64,000 nucleotides of DNA from Paracoxiella cheracis (GTDB lineage: Bacteria; Pseudomonadota; Gammaproteobacteria; Coxiellales; Coxiellaceae). The notes under the pieces were generated by a model. That model was not told the origin of the DNA. It saw nothing but the letters and a program-made list of their open reading frames with translations, and searched no databases. The position numbers and the translations under genes were made by a program. Below are positions 26,762 through 35,732 of the stretch, one piece after another. Numbering within the stretch: the stretch's first letter is position 1; each line of letters starts with the position of its first letter. The stretch lies in the NCBI RefSeq assembly GCF_049348705.1, contig NZ_CP186485.1:1798001-1862000 (forward strand), read 5' to 3'.

Positions 26762-27514
26762 ATGAATACAGAAAAAGCACCTAGGGCTCGCCGGATGCGT
26801 GGTATCTATCTTTTGCCCAACTTATTTACAGTGGCGGCCATGTTTGCCGGGTTCTATGCCATCGTTGCTGCGATGAAAGGCCACTATCAATATGCGGCGA
26901 TTGCTATTTGGGTTGCTGTGATTTTGGATGGTTTGGATGGGCGGATTGCCCGGCTCATGCATGCTGAGAGTGAGTTCGGTGCTCAGCTAGATAGTTTTTC
27001 CGACATGGTGAGCTTTGGGATTGCGCCAGCCTTGGTCATGTATACCTGGGCACTCGCGGTCATGGGCAAGCCTGGCTGGTTGGCTGCGTTCATCTTTGCC
27101 GTGTGTACCGCTTTGCGCTTAGCACGATTTAATATTCAAGCAAAAAAAATCGATAAGCGTTACTTTCAAGGATTACCCACAACGCCCACCGCTGCTTTTG
27201 TTGCCAGTATTATCTGGGCATGCAGCGTTTACAACGTCACTGGAGAGGCTATTGCCATAACGATGATTGTGATAGCCATTCTGTTGGGCTTATTAGAAGT
27301 GAGCACCATTCGGTATCGTAGCTTTAAAGATTTAGACGTTCGAAATAAAGTTCCGTTTATGGCTATTTTGATCACGGTGTTGATTATTGTCTTAATTTCA
27401 TTTGACCCACCAGATATTTTATTAATTTTGACATTTTTATATGTAATTTCAGGACCGATAGGTACCGTATGGGCACTACGCAAACGACGCCAAGCCAAAA
27501 AAGTGAAAAAATAG
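26762..27514 (+). CDS. pssA: CDP-diacylglycerol-serine O-phosphatidyltransferase
   Basis: The enzyme makes phosphatidylserine, the precursor of phosphatidylethanolamine. The CDP-alcohol phosphotransferase signature is DGLDGRIARLMHAESEFGAQ followed by LDSFSDMVSFG. About six membrane segments follow within 250 residues, and the tail is basic (RKRRQAKKVKK). This is the integral-membrane (type II) form. It overlaps nadC by 46 bp. Confidence 0.93.
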   Translation: MNTEKAPRARRMRGIYLLPNLFTVAAMFAGFYAIVAAMKGHYQYAAIAIWVAVILDGLDGRIARLMHAESEFGAQLDSFSDMVSFGIAPALVMYTWALAVMGKPGWLAAFIFAVCTALRLARFNIQAKKIDKRYFQGLPTTPTAAFVASIIWACSVYNVTGEAIAITMIVIAILLGLLEVSTIRYRSFKDLDVRNKVPFMAILITVLIIVLISFDPPDILLILTFLYVISGPIGTVWALRKRRQAKKVKK

Positions 27515-28329
27515 CCGTAGCGGTTGCAGCAAGCTTGGCTGAAGATATTGGCACGGGCGATATTACGGCTGAATTAATTCCCGAAGGCATTGTTGTGAGC
27601 GCAGAAATTATTACTCGGGAGTCGGCCGTCATTTGTGGCACTCTCTGGGTTGAAGAAGTTTATCGCCAAGTTGATGAAACGGTAAAAATTGATTGGAAAA
27701 TAAACGATGGCGATCACGTTAAAACCAATCAATCGCTCGTTACTCTATCAGGTTCAGCACGTTCGCTACTAACGGGCGAACGTTGTGCGATAAATTGGTT
27801 GCAAACTTTATCGGGGACAGCAACAAAAGTTAATCAGTATGTAAAACAGTTAGCAGGCACTCATGCACAATTGCTCGATACGCGTAAAACCATTCCGGGG
27901 TTGCGATATGCACAAAAATATGCGGTTCGATGTGGAGGGGGAAAAAACCATCGGCTGGGATTGTATGACGCTTATTTAATTAAAGAAAATCATATTGCCA
28001 GTTGTGGATCGATTCAAAAAGCTGTCGATCAAGCTAGGATGAATCATCCTGACAAGCCAATCGAAGTTGAGGTGGAAAATATAAAAGAATTACAACAAGC
28101 AATTGATGCGGATGCGCATATCATTATGCTCGATAATTTTGATCTGCCCTCAATGCACGAAGCAGTTCGGTTAAATGGTGGCCGAGCCAAGCTCGAAGTT
28201 TCGGGTGGGGTTGATCTTGATACCCTTCGTCAGATTGCAGAGACGGGTGTGGATTATATATCCGTGGGCGCGCTAACGAAGAATGTGCAAGCCATTGATC
28301 TATCGATGCGGCTGATTTACTCATCTTGA
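27469..28329 (+). CDS. nadC: Quinolinate phosphoribosyltransferase
   Basis: NadC converts quinolinate and PRPP to nicotinate mononucleotide in NAD synthesis. Visible motifs are AEDIGTGDITAELIP, LTGERCAINWLQTLSGTAT, DTRKTIPGLRYAQKYAVRCGG, HRLGLYDAYLIKENHI, LEVSGGV and ISVGALTK. At 286 residues it is complete. nadB, the first enzyme of the pathway, is at 29847-31457 on the other strand; nadA is not in the window. Confidence 0.96.
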   Translation: MGTTQTTPSQKSEKIAVAVAASLAEDIGTGDITAELIPEGIVVSAEIITRESAVICGTLWVEEVYRQVDETVKIDWKINDGDHVKTNQSLVTLSGSARSLLTGERCAINWLQTLSGTATKVNQYVKQLAGTHAQLLDTRKTIPGLRYAQKYAVRCGGGKNHRLGLYDAYLIKENHIASCGSIQKAVDQARMNHPDKPIEVEVENIKELQQAIDADAHIIMLDNFDLPSMHEAVRLNGGRAKLEVSGGVDLDTLRQIAETGVDYISVGALTKNVQAIDLSMRLIYSS

Positions 28330-28370
28330 CACGTCGTAGGATCCTCCCTAGAATGCCTCTTCTTTGCTTA

Positions 28371-28443
28371 GGGGCTATAGCTCAGTTGGGAGAGCGCTTG
28401 GATGGCATTCAAGAGGTCAGCGGTTCGACCCCGCTTAGCTCCA
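28371..28443 (+). tRNA. tRNA-Ala (anticodon GGC)
   Basis: A full cloverleaf of 73 nt. Acceptor GGGGCTA pairs with TAGCTCC, the D arm is TAGCTCAGTTGGGAGAGC, anticodon stem CTTGG/TCAAG encloses ATGGCAT, and the T arm holds GGTTCGACC. Discriminator A. The CCA end is not encoded. Confidence 0.95.
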
Positions 28444-28484
28444 GTTGGACGTTAAAAACGTTTTGAGCATAGTCAACACTATGG

Positions 28485-28560
28485 GTCCCCATCGTCTAGA
28501 GGCCTAGGACACCGCCCTTTCACGGCGGCAACACGGGTTCGAATCCCGTTGGGGACGCCA
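28485..28560 (+). tRNA. tRNA-Glu (anticodon TTC)
   Basis: A full cloverleaf of 76 nt including an encoded CCA. Acceptor GTCCCCA pairs with TGGGGAC, anticodon stem CCGCC/GGCGG encloses CTTTCAC, and the T arm has GGGTTCGAATCCC. It lies 41 bp after tRNA-Ala, probably in the same transcript. Confidence 0.96.
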
Positions 28561-28599
28561 TTTATTATTGGTGCATCAACTTTTTTAAGATTTCCTTGA

Positions 28600-28695
28600 G
28601 GGCACCTCTTGAAATTGTTTTTAAAAACCATAAAACATTTGATCGATTTCAATTGCTTGCCAACACGAACTTTCTTTCTTTGCCGCAATTGAAAG
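28600..28695. repeat. Intergenic repeat between tRNA-Glu and sixA
   Basis: The stretch with gaaattgtttttaaaaacca and tttcaattgcttg has a close relative at 49994-50055. The following gccgcaattgaaag recurs at 62143 and, as gtcgcaattgaaag, at 63315. These pieces look like a degenerate dispersed intergenic repeat. No gene is seen in this gap. Confidence 0.55.
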
Positions 28696-28780
28696 TTATG
28701 CTAAAAGTAGGTTTCGAGAGGTACTTTTGAGCCTCTAGTAGGTATAGAATTTAGCTCCTGATAACGAACTTGGAGAACGA

Positions 28781-29254
28781 ATGAAACTATACTGTGTCCG
28801 TCACGGACATGCTGAGTCAGAACCCGATACCAAAGGCGAGCGCCCGCTCAATGAGCAGGGCAAGCAGGAGGTAGCCAAGGTGGCTGAATATTTGGCCCAT
28901 CGCGGTGTTCATGTCTCTCATATTATGCATAGCGGTAAATTGCGCGCCGAACAAACTGCACTGATTTTAGCGAATGCTGTCATGAATGGGCAGTCGGTTG
29001 AGGCAACAGATTTATTAGAGCCCAGTCGTGCCGTTACACCACTCGTTGAAATACTACAAAATTGGCACGATGACACCATGTTAGTGGGCCACATGCCGTT
29101 TATGTCTCAATTGGTAAGCGCACTCATATTAAATGACGATGGATATAATATTGTTCGTTTTCCGCCTGGGACTATTGTTTGTCTTGAGCAATACGAACAT
29201 CGTTGGATATTGAATTGGATATTGCGTCCTGATTTACTGCCCGATGAGGATTAA
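28781..29254 (+). CDS. sixA: Phosphohistidine phosphatase SixA
   Basis: A histidine-phosphatase-superfamily enzyme that removes phosphate from phosphohistidine, for example on phosphotransfer domains. The catalytic RHGHAESEP motif is at residues 7-15, the second histidine lies in VGHMPFMSQL, and HSGKLRAEQTA fits the SixA subfamily. Length is 157. The next gene (ygfX-like) overlaps its end by 11 bp. Confidence 0.92.
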   Translation: MKLYCVRHGHAESEPDTKGERPLNEQGKQEVAKVAEYLAHRGVHVSHIMHSGKLRAEQTALILANAVMNGQSVEATDLLEPSRAVTPLVEILQNWHDDTMLVGHMPFMSQLVSALILNDDGYNIVRFPPGTIVCLEQYEHRWILNWILRPDLLPDED

Positions 29255-29891
29255 TAGTATTTATCAATCTCGTTTTTCAAAATATTTTTTAAGTATACTG
29301 ATTGCCATGAATGGCGGCGCAGTGGTTTGTTTAATGCTGACCACGATGCCGATGTGGGTTAAATTGTTATTGAGTGTGAGTGTCGCCATTTATTGTTTTT
29401 ATCACGCCCGAAATCCTACGATGCGCGCCATGGAGAGCGAAGCGAAGGCGCGTATTCCGCGGTAGGCTCGGATTTTTTGCCGAGCGTAAGCGACTGCAAA
29501 AAATCTTTACGAGCCGTCAAGTCATTTGAGAGCCCGTGCGTAGTCGAGCCGTGAGGTCGCGGAGCGCGGGCGACGAGGACGTCCGCGGCTATTTAAGTTG
29601 TCGCGTATTGCGAGTCGATTATTGACAGGGATGGCAATAATCTATCACGAGCATCGCGACACGCTTGTTGCTGAATTTTCACAAGAAAACTCGCATCAAT
29701 GGCGGCTGGTTTTAAAGGATGGTGTTTCAACAATAGCTGTGCTTGAAGATAATAGCCTTGTAACGCGTTATTTGATGATTTTGAATTTTCGCTGCCGAGA
29801 GACTCATAAGAAATACTCACTCTGTTTATTCCCAGACAGTTTTCCTTCAAAGGATTTGCAACGATTGCGCAGTAACATAATCAAGCGATGA
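29244..29891 (+). pseudogene. YgfX/CptA-like membrane protein interrupted by SE-A3
   Basis: The N-terminal piece (29244-29418) has two membrane segments (KYFLSILIAMNGGAVVCLML and WVKLLLSVSVAIYCF) and ends at ARNPT. The C-terminal piece (29668-29891) has SHQWRLVLKDG and NFRCRETHKKYSLCLFPDS, as in YgfX proteins. These pair with SdhE/YgfY and often neighbour nadB. SE-A3 preserves phase but has stop codons, so the product is cut after about 74 residues. It overlaps the nadB end by 45 bp. Confidence 0.72.
29419..29667 (+). mobile_element. Structured element SE-A, copy A3 (249 bp)
   Basis: Forward SE-A, sense to the ygfX-like gene. Flanks aaatccta and ttgctgaatt give one continuous reading frame when joined, so no duplication was made. 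The length of 249 is a multiple of three. Confidence 0.9.
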
Positions 29892-31457
29892 TGCAGTTGG
29901 ATGTAATAGAGTATTTTCTGCTTTCTCGTTGGTGTTAGGATAATCGATATTATAGTGAAGGCCACGGCTTTCATGCCGACTTTGCGCGCAGCCTATGATT
30001 AATTGCGCGACGATAGCCATGTTGCGCACCTCGATAAGCTGATTACTAAGTGCTGTATGGTGATAAGCGGAATTGATTTGTGCACAGATAGCGGCGATTT
30101 TTTCTGAAGCTTCTTGTAAGAGAGCGTTACTTCGGACGATGCCGACATTATTCCATAATATTTTACGAATTTGTAATTCGAGTGATTCGATATCTAATGA
30201 GTGATCGTATGCATGATGTGAAATTTTTGGAATAATGGGTAACGCTATATTATTTTTATTCATTAATTTTTGCTTGATTGCGCAGCTTGCATTAGCAGCA
30301 AACACCAAGCACTCTAATAATGAATTGCTGGCCATACGATTGGCGCCATGCAATCCGGTATAAGCGACTTCGCCGATGGCATAAAGATTTTTTATGTCTG
30401 TCTCACCATGCAAATTAGTGACGACACCGCCACAGGTATAATGCGCGGCAGGTACAACGGGAATGGGTTGTTTGGTGATATCAATGCCAAATTTTTTACA
30501 TTGTTTAAAAATTGTTGGGAAAGTGTTTTCAATAAAATCGGCGGAGCGATGACTGATGTCGAGATAAACACACTCGATATTATTTTTTTTCATTTCTGCA
30601 TCGATGGCTCTCGTGACAATATCGCGGGGGGCCATTTCAGCGCGTTCATCGTATTGCTGCATAAAGCGTTTACCGTTGGGGAGTTTTAAATAACCTCCCT
30701 CGCCTCGAACGACTTCTGTAATTAAGAAGCGGTTAGCTTCAGGATGATACAAACACGTTGGATGAAATTGATTGAATTCTAAATTAGCAACGCGACAGCC
30801 AGCACGCCATGCCATCGCTATGCCATCGCCGGTTGTTTGATTGGAGTTGCTGGTGTGTAAATAGAGCGAACTAGCGCCACCCGTAGCTAAAATAATATGT
30901 TTTGCTTGTATTATTTTTTCTTGATGTTTACTTCCATCGTAAATATAAGCGCCGTAACATTGCTGTTTTTGCACAATGAGATCGATCACTGTATGTTGGG
31001 TTAAACAATCAATGTTGGGATGCTCGCTCACTTGTTCCGCTAATGTTTTTACAACAACAGCACCGGTGCGATCGGCTGCGTGTAAAATTCGACGATGACT
31101 ATGACCGCCTTCTCGTGTGAGATGATAGTCTCCTTGTTCTGATGCAACTGTAAACTGTACACCGTGATCGATAAGCCACATGATGGCTGATTTTGCATGA
31201 GCTGCTGTGTATTGAACGACCTCAGGATCACAGAGTCCTGCACCGGCTTTTAATGTGTCTTGGACGTGAGACTCGATGCTATCTTCTGCGCTCATCACGG
31301 CTGCTATTCCGCCTTGTGCGCGTTGTGATGAGCCAGCCATCAAGTCATCTTTGCTGAGAATGGCTACACGCGCGTGGTCACTCAAGGTGAGCGCCAGGGC
31401 CAAACCTGCAGCGCCACTACCAATGATTAAAACGTCATAGTTGCTATGAGGGAGCAT
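29847..31457 (-). CDS. nadB: L-aspartate oxidase
   Basis: NadB oxidises aspartate to iminoaspartate for NAD synthesis. It has an N-terminal FAD-binding motif (VLIIGSGAAGLALAL), SSQRAQGGIAAV, and the active-site segments HLTREGGHSHRRI and EFNQFHPTCLY. RGEGGYL and the C-terminal GEVAYTGLHGANRMASNSLL follow. Length is 536. The upstream 76 bp separate it from a divergent glycosyltransferase gene. Confidence 0.95.
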   Translation of the reverse strand: MLPHSNYDVLIIGSGAAGLALALTLSDHARVAILSKDDLMAGSSQRAQGGIAAVMSAEDSIESHVQDTLKAGAGLCDPEVVQYTAAHAKSAIMWLIDHGVQFTVASEQGDYHLTREGGHSHRRILHAADRTGAVVVKTLAEQVSEHPNIDCLTQHTVIDLIVQKQQCYGAYIYDGSKHQEKIIQAKHIILATGGASSLYLHTSNSNQTTGDGIAMAWRAGCRVANLEFNQFHPTCLYHPEANRFLITEVVRGEGGYLKLPNGKRFMQQYDERAEMAPRDIVTRAIDAEMKKNNIECVYLDISHRSADFIENTFPTIFKQCKKFGIDITKQPIPVVPAAHYTCGGVVTNLHGETDIKNLYAIGEVAYTGLHGANRMASNSLLECLVFAANASCAIKQKLMNKNNIALPIIPKISHHAYDHSLDIESLELQIRKILWNNVGIVRSNALLQEASEKIAAICAQINSAYHHTALSNQLIEVRNMAIVAQLIIGCAQSRHESRGLHYNIDYPNTNEKAENTLLHPTASSLDYVTAQSLQIL

Positions 31458-31553
31458 CGTGTTTGAGGTTGTTAGCTAATGGGTTGATGACTATAACATA
31501 AGTCGATACTATGGAATAGTTCAAGGAAGAATCATGAAAATATTATTAACGGT

Positions 31554-31802
31554 CGATGCGCGCCATGGAGAGCGAAGCGAAGGCGCGTATTCCGCGGTAG
31601 GCTCGGATTTTTTGCCGAGCGTAAGCGACTGCAAAAAATCTTTACGAGCCGTCAAGTCATTTGAGAGCCCGTGCGTAGTCGAGCCGTGAGGTCGCGGAGC
31701 GCGGGCGACGAGGACGTCCGCGGCTATTTAAGTTGTCGCGTATTGCGAGTCGATTATTGACAGGGATGGCAATAATCTATCACGAGCATCGCGACACGCT
31801 TG
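31554..31802 (+). mobile_element. Structured element SE-A, copy A4 (249 bp)
   Basis: Forward SE-A, sense to the glycosyltransferase. Flanks attattaacggt and cacagggtcctgg join as ACG GTC ACA GGG TCC TGG, giving a continuous frame with no duplication. Confidence 0.92.
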
Positions 31803-32985
31803 CACAGGGTCCTGGGGAACAGGTAGTTTTCAAGTTGCAAAGGGTGTTGCAAATGCCTTGTTGGAACAGGGCGATCAAGTCAAAATCTTTTTCCCCGATA
31901 GTCACGTGGCAAGCCGCGATTTAGACTACTATTACAGCCATCCGAGTTTATTCGAAATCTGGCATTATCCGTTGGAAAATGGTGCAGCGCGATTGAATAC
32001 ATTTCCATTGATGCTTCCCGATCCTAACCCACGCAGTCCAAACGCCAAAACATTTAATCAATTAACAAAGTCAGAGTGGGAGCTCTATTTTTCGAGTTTG
32101 CAAGAGCGTCTTCATCACGTCATTTCCGATTTTCAACCCGACGTGATTGAATGCCAGCATATTTGGGCGATGGATTATGTGGTTGATCAGCTTAACTATC
32201 CTTACATTGTGGTTGCGCATAATAGTGATCAATTAGCGTATGAATTTGATCCAACGATGCGAGAGATTACTAGGCAATCGGCCTGTGATGCACAGTTTAT
32301 ATTTGCTGTGTCAGAGCCCGTTAAAAAAAACGTGATTAAAACTTATGGGGTAAGCAAAGATAAAGTTATTGTTATCCCTTGTGGCTATGACCAACGTATT
32401 TTTAAGTGTTAACAATTAGCTCGAAATGCGGTGTTGTCAGAGTTTGGTTTGTCGATACCGAATGCGGCAAAAATTTTATGTTTCTCGGGAAAATTATCGC
32501 GAACCAAAGGGATTGACATTTTACTGCAAGCCAATCGTTATATACAGGAGCGTCGTGATGTTCATGTTTTAATTATGGGATCGGGGAATATTAATGACAT
32601 TTTATCTGGTGAAGATCGTAAGAAATACTGTTTTGATAACGTGCATCAATTAGGGCATCGAACATCTGAAGAAGTCGCGAAAATAAATAATATATCGGAC
32701 CTCGGTGTTGTGCCTTCGCGCTCCGAAGGGTTTTGCATCGCTGGTTTAGAAACCATTGCGTGTGGAACGCCTATCGTGATGACCGAATCGGCAAACGTTG
32801 CTCGATATGCGACGGCGGCGGTAGTTCCATCCGAAAATCCAAGGCAATTGGCAAAGGCTATTTTATTGGACTTTGGATAAATTTATAAAAATAATTAAAA
32901 ATTGCTTGACATAGAAACCGAAAAAAAAATTTTACGTTGTAAACAACGTTTGTTCGAAAAAATAAAATAAGGAACAAACGATGTT

Positions 32986-33266
32986 GAAGTGTGTCGCGAT
33001 GCTCGTGATAGATTATTGGCATCCCTGTCAATAATCGACTCGCAATACGCGACAACCTAAATAGCCGCGGACGTCCCCGTCGACAGCGCTCCGCGACCTC
33101 GCGGCCGACTGCGCACTGTCTCCAGATGACTCGACGCCGCCTACAGATTTTTGCCACTCGCTACGCTGCCTACGGAACTCCGTTCCTTCGGCACTCCGCT
33201 CTGTCAAAAATCGGCGGCTGCCGCGGAATACTCGCCATCGGCTTCGCCTCTCCATGGCTCGCATCG
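32986..33266 (-). mobile_element. Structured element SE-B, copy B2 (281 bp)
   Basis: Reverse SE-B entering directly after the second codon region of the transposase (cgatgtt, then agcgacag). One additional G follows the element end, so total added length is 282 and phase is kept. The element end supplies ATGGCTCGCATCGG, a new in-frame start. Confidence 0.9.
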
Positions 33267-34801
33267 GAGCGACAGAAAAACTAAAACAATTCCGTACATT
33301 CCTCTACAACATCTTCCCCGCGCGACGCGATGCCAATATGAATTTACTCGATGCCCTTTCAAGCCATGGCCATCGCTGCAAAACACCTATAGAATTATGT
33401 GAATCGCCATACTTTGAACGTGAATACAGTAGTATTACCGATGCGATTAGCGATGGTTTGTCGGTAGCAAATTGTTGGGATAGCATGATGAAAATACAAT
33501 ATGAACATGTGAGTCATAGCGATGACCGTGTGATCATTATTGCGGATACGACACCACAGTCGCGTCAAAGTGCACACTGTGTTGAAGATCGCCATGTGGT
33601 TTACAGCCCTAATCCAGCACCGGGTAACAAACCGATTACCATTGGACATGAATATTCAACGGTATCACTATTGCCCAATGATGGTGCAGCTCAAGAAAAG
33701 CATTGGTTAGTTCCACTGGATACGAGGCGCGTTAAAAGCGATGAAAAAGGCAATGTAGTTGGGATGCAGCAAATTAACCGTTGTATTGCAGACTTAGCGC
33801 TTACTCATAAATTGGTGGTTAGCGTGGCTGATTCAAAATATGGTACAGAAGCTTGCCGTAAACTGGTTAGCGAAAATCCCAATTGGGTACATCTTTTCCG
33901 TTTTAACAGTACCCGTAATGTTTTCGCGCCCGCATCAATAGAAGATAATACCTCAGGAAGTATAAAACGCTATGGTGATGCGATGAAACTAAACGACAGC
34001 ACGACTCACCGTGAATCCGATGAGATTGTGCAGCAACCCATTACAACCCGCAGTGGCAAAACTTACCAATTGGAGATTAAAATATGGCGTGACCAATTAC
34101 TGCGTGGTTCAAAGCAATTTAAAGGATATGAGCATCCTGTTACTGTTGTGCAATTGGTTGCGGTTGATGCTAACGGTAAATCTTTATATAAAAATCCACT
34201 CTGGTTAGGACTCGCTGGTGAACGACGTAATGAAATCACAGCATTAGAAGCGTATCACTATTACGATAGACGCTATGACATTGAACACTACTTTCGTTTT
34301 GATAAAGACAAACTGTTATTTGACCGATACCAAACACCGGATGTTAAGCACGAAGAAGATTGGTGGCGGATGACAGCATTAGCGTATACGCAACTTTATC
34401 TAGCGAGGAATCTTGCCCCGATTTTACCGAAAAAATGGGAGCGGTATTTGCCGAGCTTCCAAGTGGATAACGAAAAACCATCAATAACTGCGACCCCTTC
34501 ACAAACGCAACGGGGTTTTTCTACGGTGCTTGATACCGTTGGCACGCCTGCTAATCTCTGCAAACCACGCGGTAATCCGCAAGGCAGAACCAAAGGTGAT
34601 ACGCAGCGGAAACGCACGCGACATCCTGCTATTTTCAAAAATAGCAACTCAAAAATTAAAACGATTCAGAGGACTGAAGAAAAGACGCAAAACTCAGACC
34701 CTGAAAAAATAGAGGATTTGATTGGGATAGTAAAATCATGGTTGGATAAAATAAATTTTACACCTGAGAAATTCTACGAATTGCTGCAAAAAACAGCTTA
34801 A
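33254..34801 (+). CDS. DDE transposase with an element-derived start
   Basis: The frame starts inside SE-B2 as MARIGATEKLKQFRT, replacing the native MLATEKL, and then runs intact for 515 residues in total. Catalytic segments are kept; one change (RFGKDK to RFDKDK) and two near the C-terminus distinguish it from the other copies. Whether the new start is translated is unknown, since no clear Shine-Dalgarno precedes it. Confidence 0.7.
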   Translation: MARIGATEKLKQFRTFLYNIFPARRDANMNLLDALSSHGHRCKTPIELCESPYFEREYSSITDAISDGLSVANCWDSMMKIQYEHVSHSDDRVIIIADTTPQSRQSAHCVEDRHVVYSPNPAPGNKPITIGHEYSTVSLLPNDGAAQEKHWLVPLDTRRVKSDEKGNVVGMQQINRCIADLALTHKLVVSVADSKYGTEACRKLVSENPNWVHLFRFNSTRNVFAPASIEDNTSGSIKRYGDAMKLNDSTTHRESDEIVQQPITTRSGKTYQLEIKIWRDQLLRGSKQFKGYEHPVTVVQLVAVDANGKSLYKNPLWLGLAGERRNEITALEAYHYYDRRYDIEHYFRFDKDKLLFDRYQTPDVKHEEDWWRMTALAYTQLYLARNLAPILPKKWERYLPSFQVDNEKPSITATPSQTQRGFSTVLDTVGTPANLCKPRGNPQGRTKGDTQRKRTRHPAIFKNSNSKIKTIQRTEEKTQNSDPEKIEDLIGIVKSWLDKINFTPEKFYELLQKTA

Positions 34802-35104
34802 GATTTAGAAACTCACATTTTTTGATTATTGTCCTAACTGGCAAGGGATTTTATTTATCCAAAGTCCAATATTTTAGGGGTATTGGATGCGTCTCCAGAT
34901 GAATATCAACGATTATGCCGAGAAGCATTAGACTCTGCCGCTGAGTTTAGCTGGGAGCAAGTTGTGCGCAAGCGATTAGCCTATTACGAGAAGCTCAAGA
35001 ACCCTTACTCCGTGGACTAGCCAGGCTTTTAGAAAGTGTAACTTGGTTGGAGTATAATTAGAGATAGGACCCGTGCAGTGGAAGCATTGAGGAAGGTTAG
35101 GAAC

Positions 35105-35710
35105 ATGCGTGAATCAATTGTTCATATCGTTGACGATGACGCCATAATTACCAAGTCTATGAAGAATATAGTGGAAGGTATCGGATATCGAGTCATCACC
35201 TATTCTGATCCTCTCGAGTTTTTAGACACTTTTTCTCCGAAACAAAGTGGCTGTCTCGTATTGGATCTCCGGATGCCAAAAATGAGCGGACTTGAGCTGC
35301 AAGAGGAACTGGCCAATCGTCAGATGACTATTCCGATTATATTCATCAGCAGCCACGGTGATGTGCCAAGTGTGGTGCGCGCGATGAAAGGTCAGGCGAT
35401 AGATTTTTTGACAAAACCTGTTAATACGGAAGTGCTCATCGAGGCTATACACAAAGCCATCAAACGAGACTTGCTGGATCGTGATCATCACGAGCATCAA
35501 CGCGAGATTCTCAGCCGCGTGAAGCGTTTGACACCCCGAGAAAATGAAGTGATGCAATTAGTGGTGTCAGGCCAATCGACGAAGGAAATTGCAAAGCACT
35601 TAGGTATAAGCCCCAATACTGTCGAAATTCACCGATCTAAAATCATGCGGAAAATGGCTGCGAAGTCGGTAGCGGATTTAGTGAATTTGGCGCATCAGTG
35701 TATGGGTTAA
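35105..35710 (+). CDS. FixJ-type response regulator
   Basis: The N-terminal receiver domain holds the acidic pocket (VDDDA), the phosphorylated aspartate in LVLDLRMPKMSG, and the lysine in FLTKPVN. The C-terminal LuxR-type helix-turn-helix is LTPRENEVMQLVVSGQSTKE and LGISPNTVEIHRSKIMRKM. It should activate transcription when phosphorylated by a partner kinase, which is not in the window. The ATG at 35105 follows AGGTTAGGAA. A TATAAT at about 35054 could be its -10 box. Length is 201. Confidence 0.9.
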   Translation: MRESIVHIVDDDAIITKSMKNIVEGIGYRVITYSDPLEFLDTFSPKQSGCLVLDLRMPKMSGLELQEELANRQMTIPIIFISSHGDVPSVVRAMKGQAIDFLTKPVNTEVLIEAIHKAIKRDLLDRDHHEHQREILSRVKRLTPRENEVMQLVVSGQSTKEIAKHLGISPNTVEIHRSKIMRKMAAKSVADLVNLAHQCMG

Positions 35711-35732
35711 CTCCATACACTAAGCAATTGAA

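Larger units (their letters stand above)
32865..34870 (+). mobile_element. 1,723-bp DDE insertion sequence, copy 3, carrying SE-B2
   Basis: Termini attggactttgg and ccaaagtccaat are flanked by the 5-bp duplication ATTTT on both sides. The 2,006 bp equal 1,723 plus SE-B2 (281), one extra A in the leader A-tract, and one extra G at the SE-B2 end. It interrupts the glycosyltransferase after AKAIL. Confidence 0.94.
31534..35020 (+). pseudogene. GT4-type glycosyltransferase, disrupted at least three times
   Basis: The gene starts MKILLTV at 31534 and is entered by SE-A4 after codon 7. It continues GSWGTGSFQVAKGVA to an in-frame TAA at 32410-32412, resumes at NAVLSEFGLS, and carries the donor-binding EGFCIAGLETIACGTPIV. 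The 1,723-bp element with SE-B2 enters at 32865. The C-terminus resumes at 34871 (GVLDASPDEYQRLC) and stops at 35020. Removing the elements restores one frame apart from the TAA. Confidence 0.88.

Noticed and set aside
29419..29667. SE-A as a Rickettsia palindromic element that is translated in frame
   Set aside because: 249 is a multiple of three, but the element contains stop codons in the frames used in ygfX, the M32 gene and the IS903-like gene. It is also found antisense and inside IS elements.
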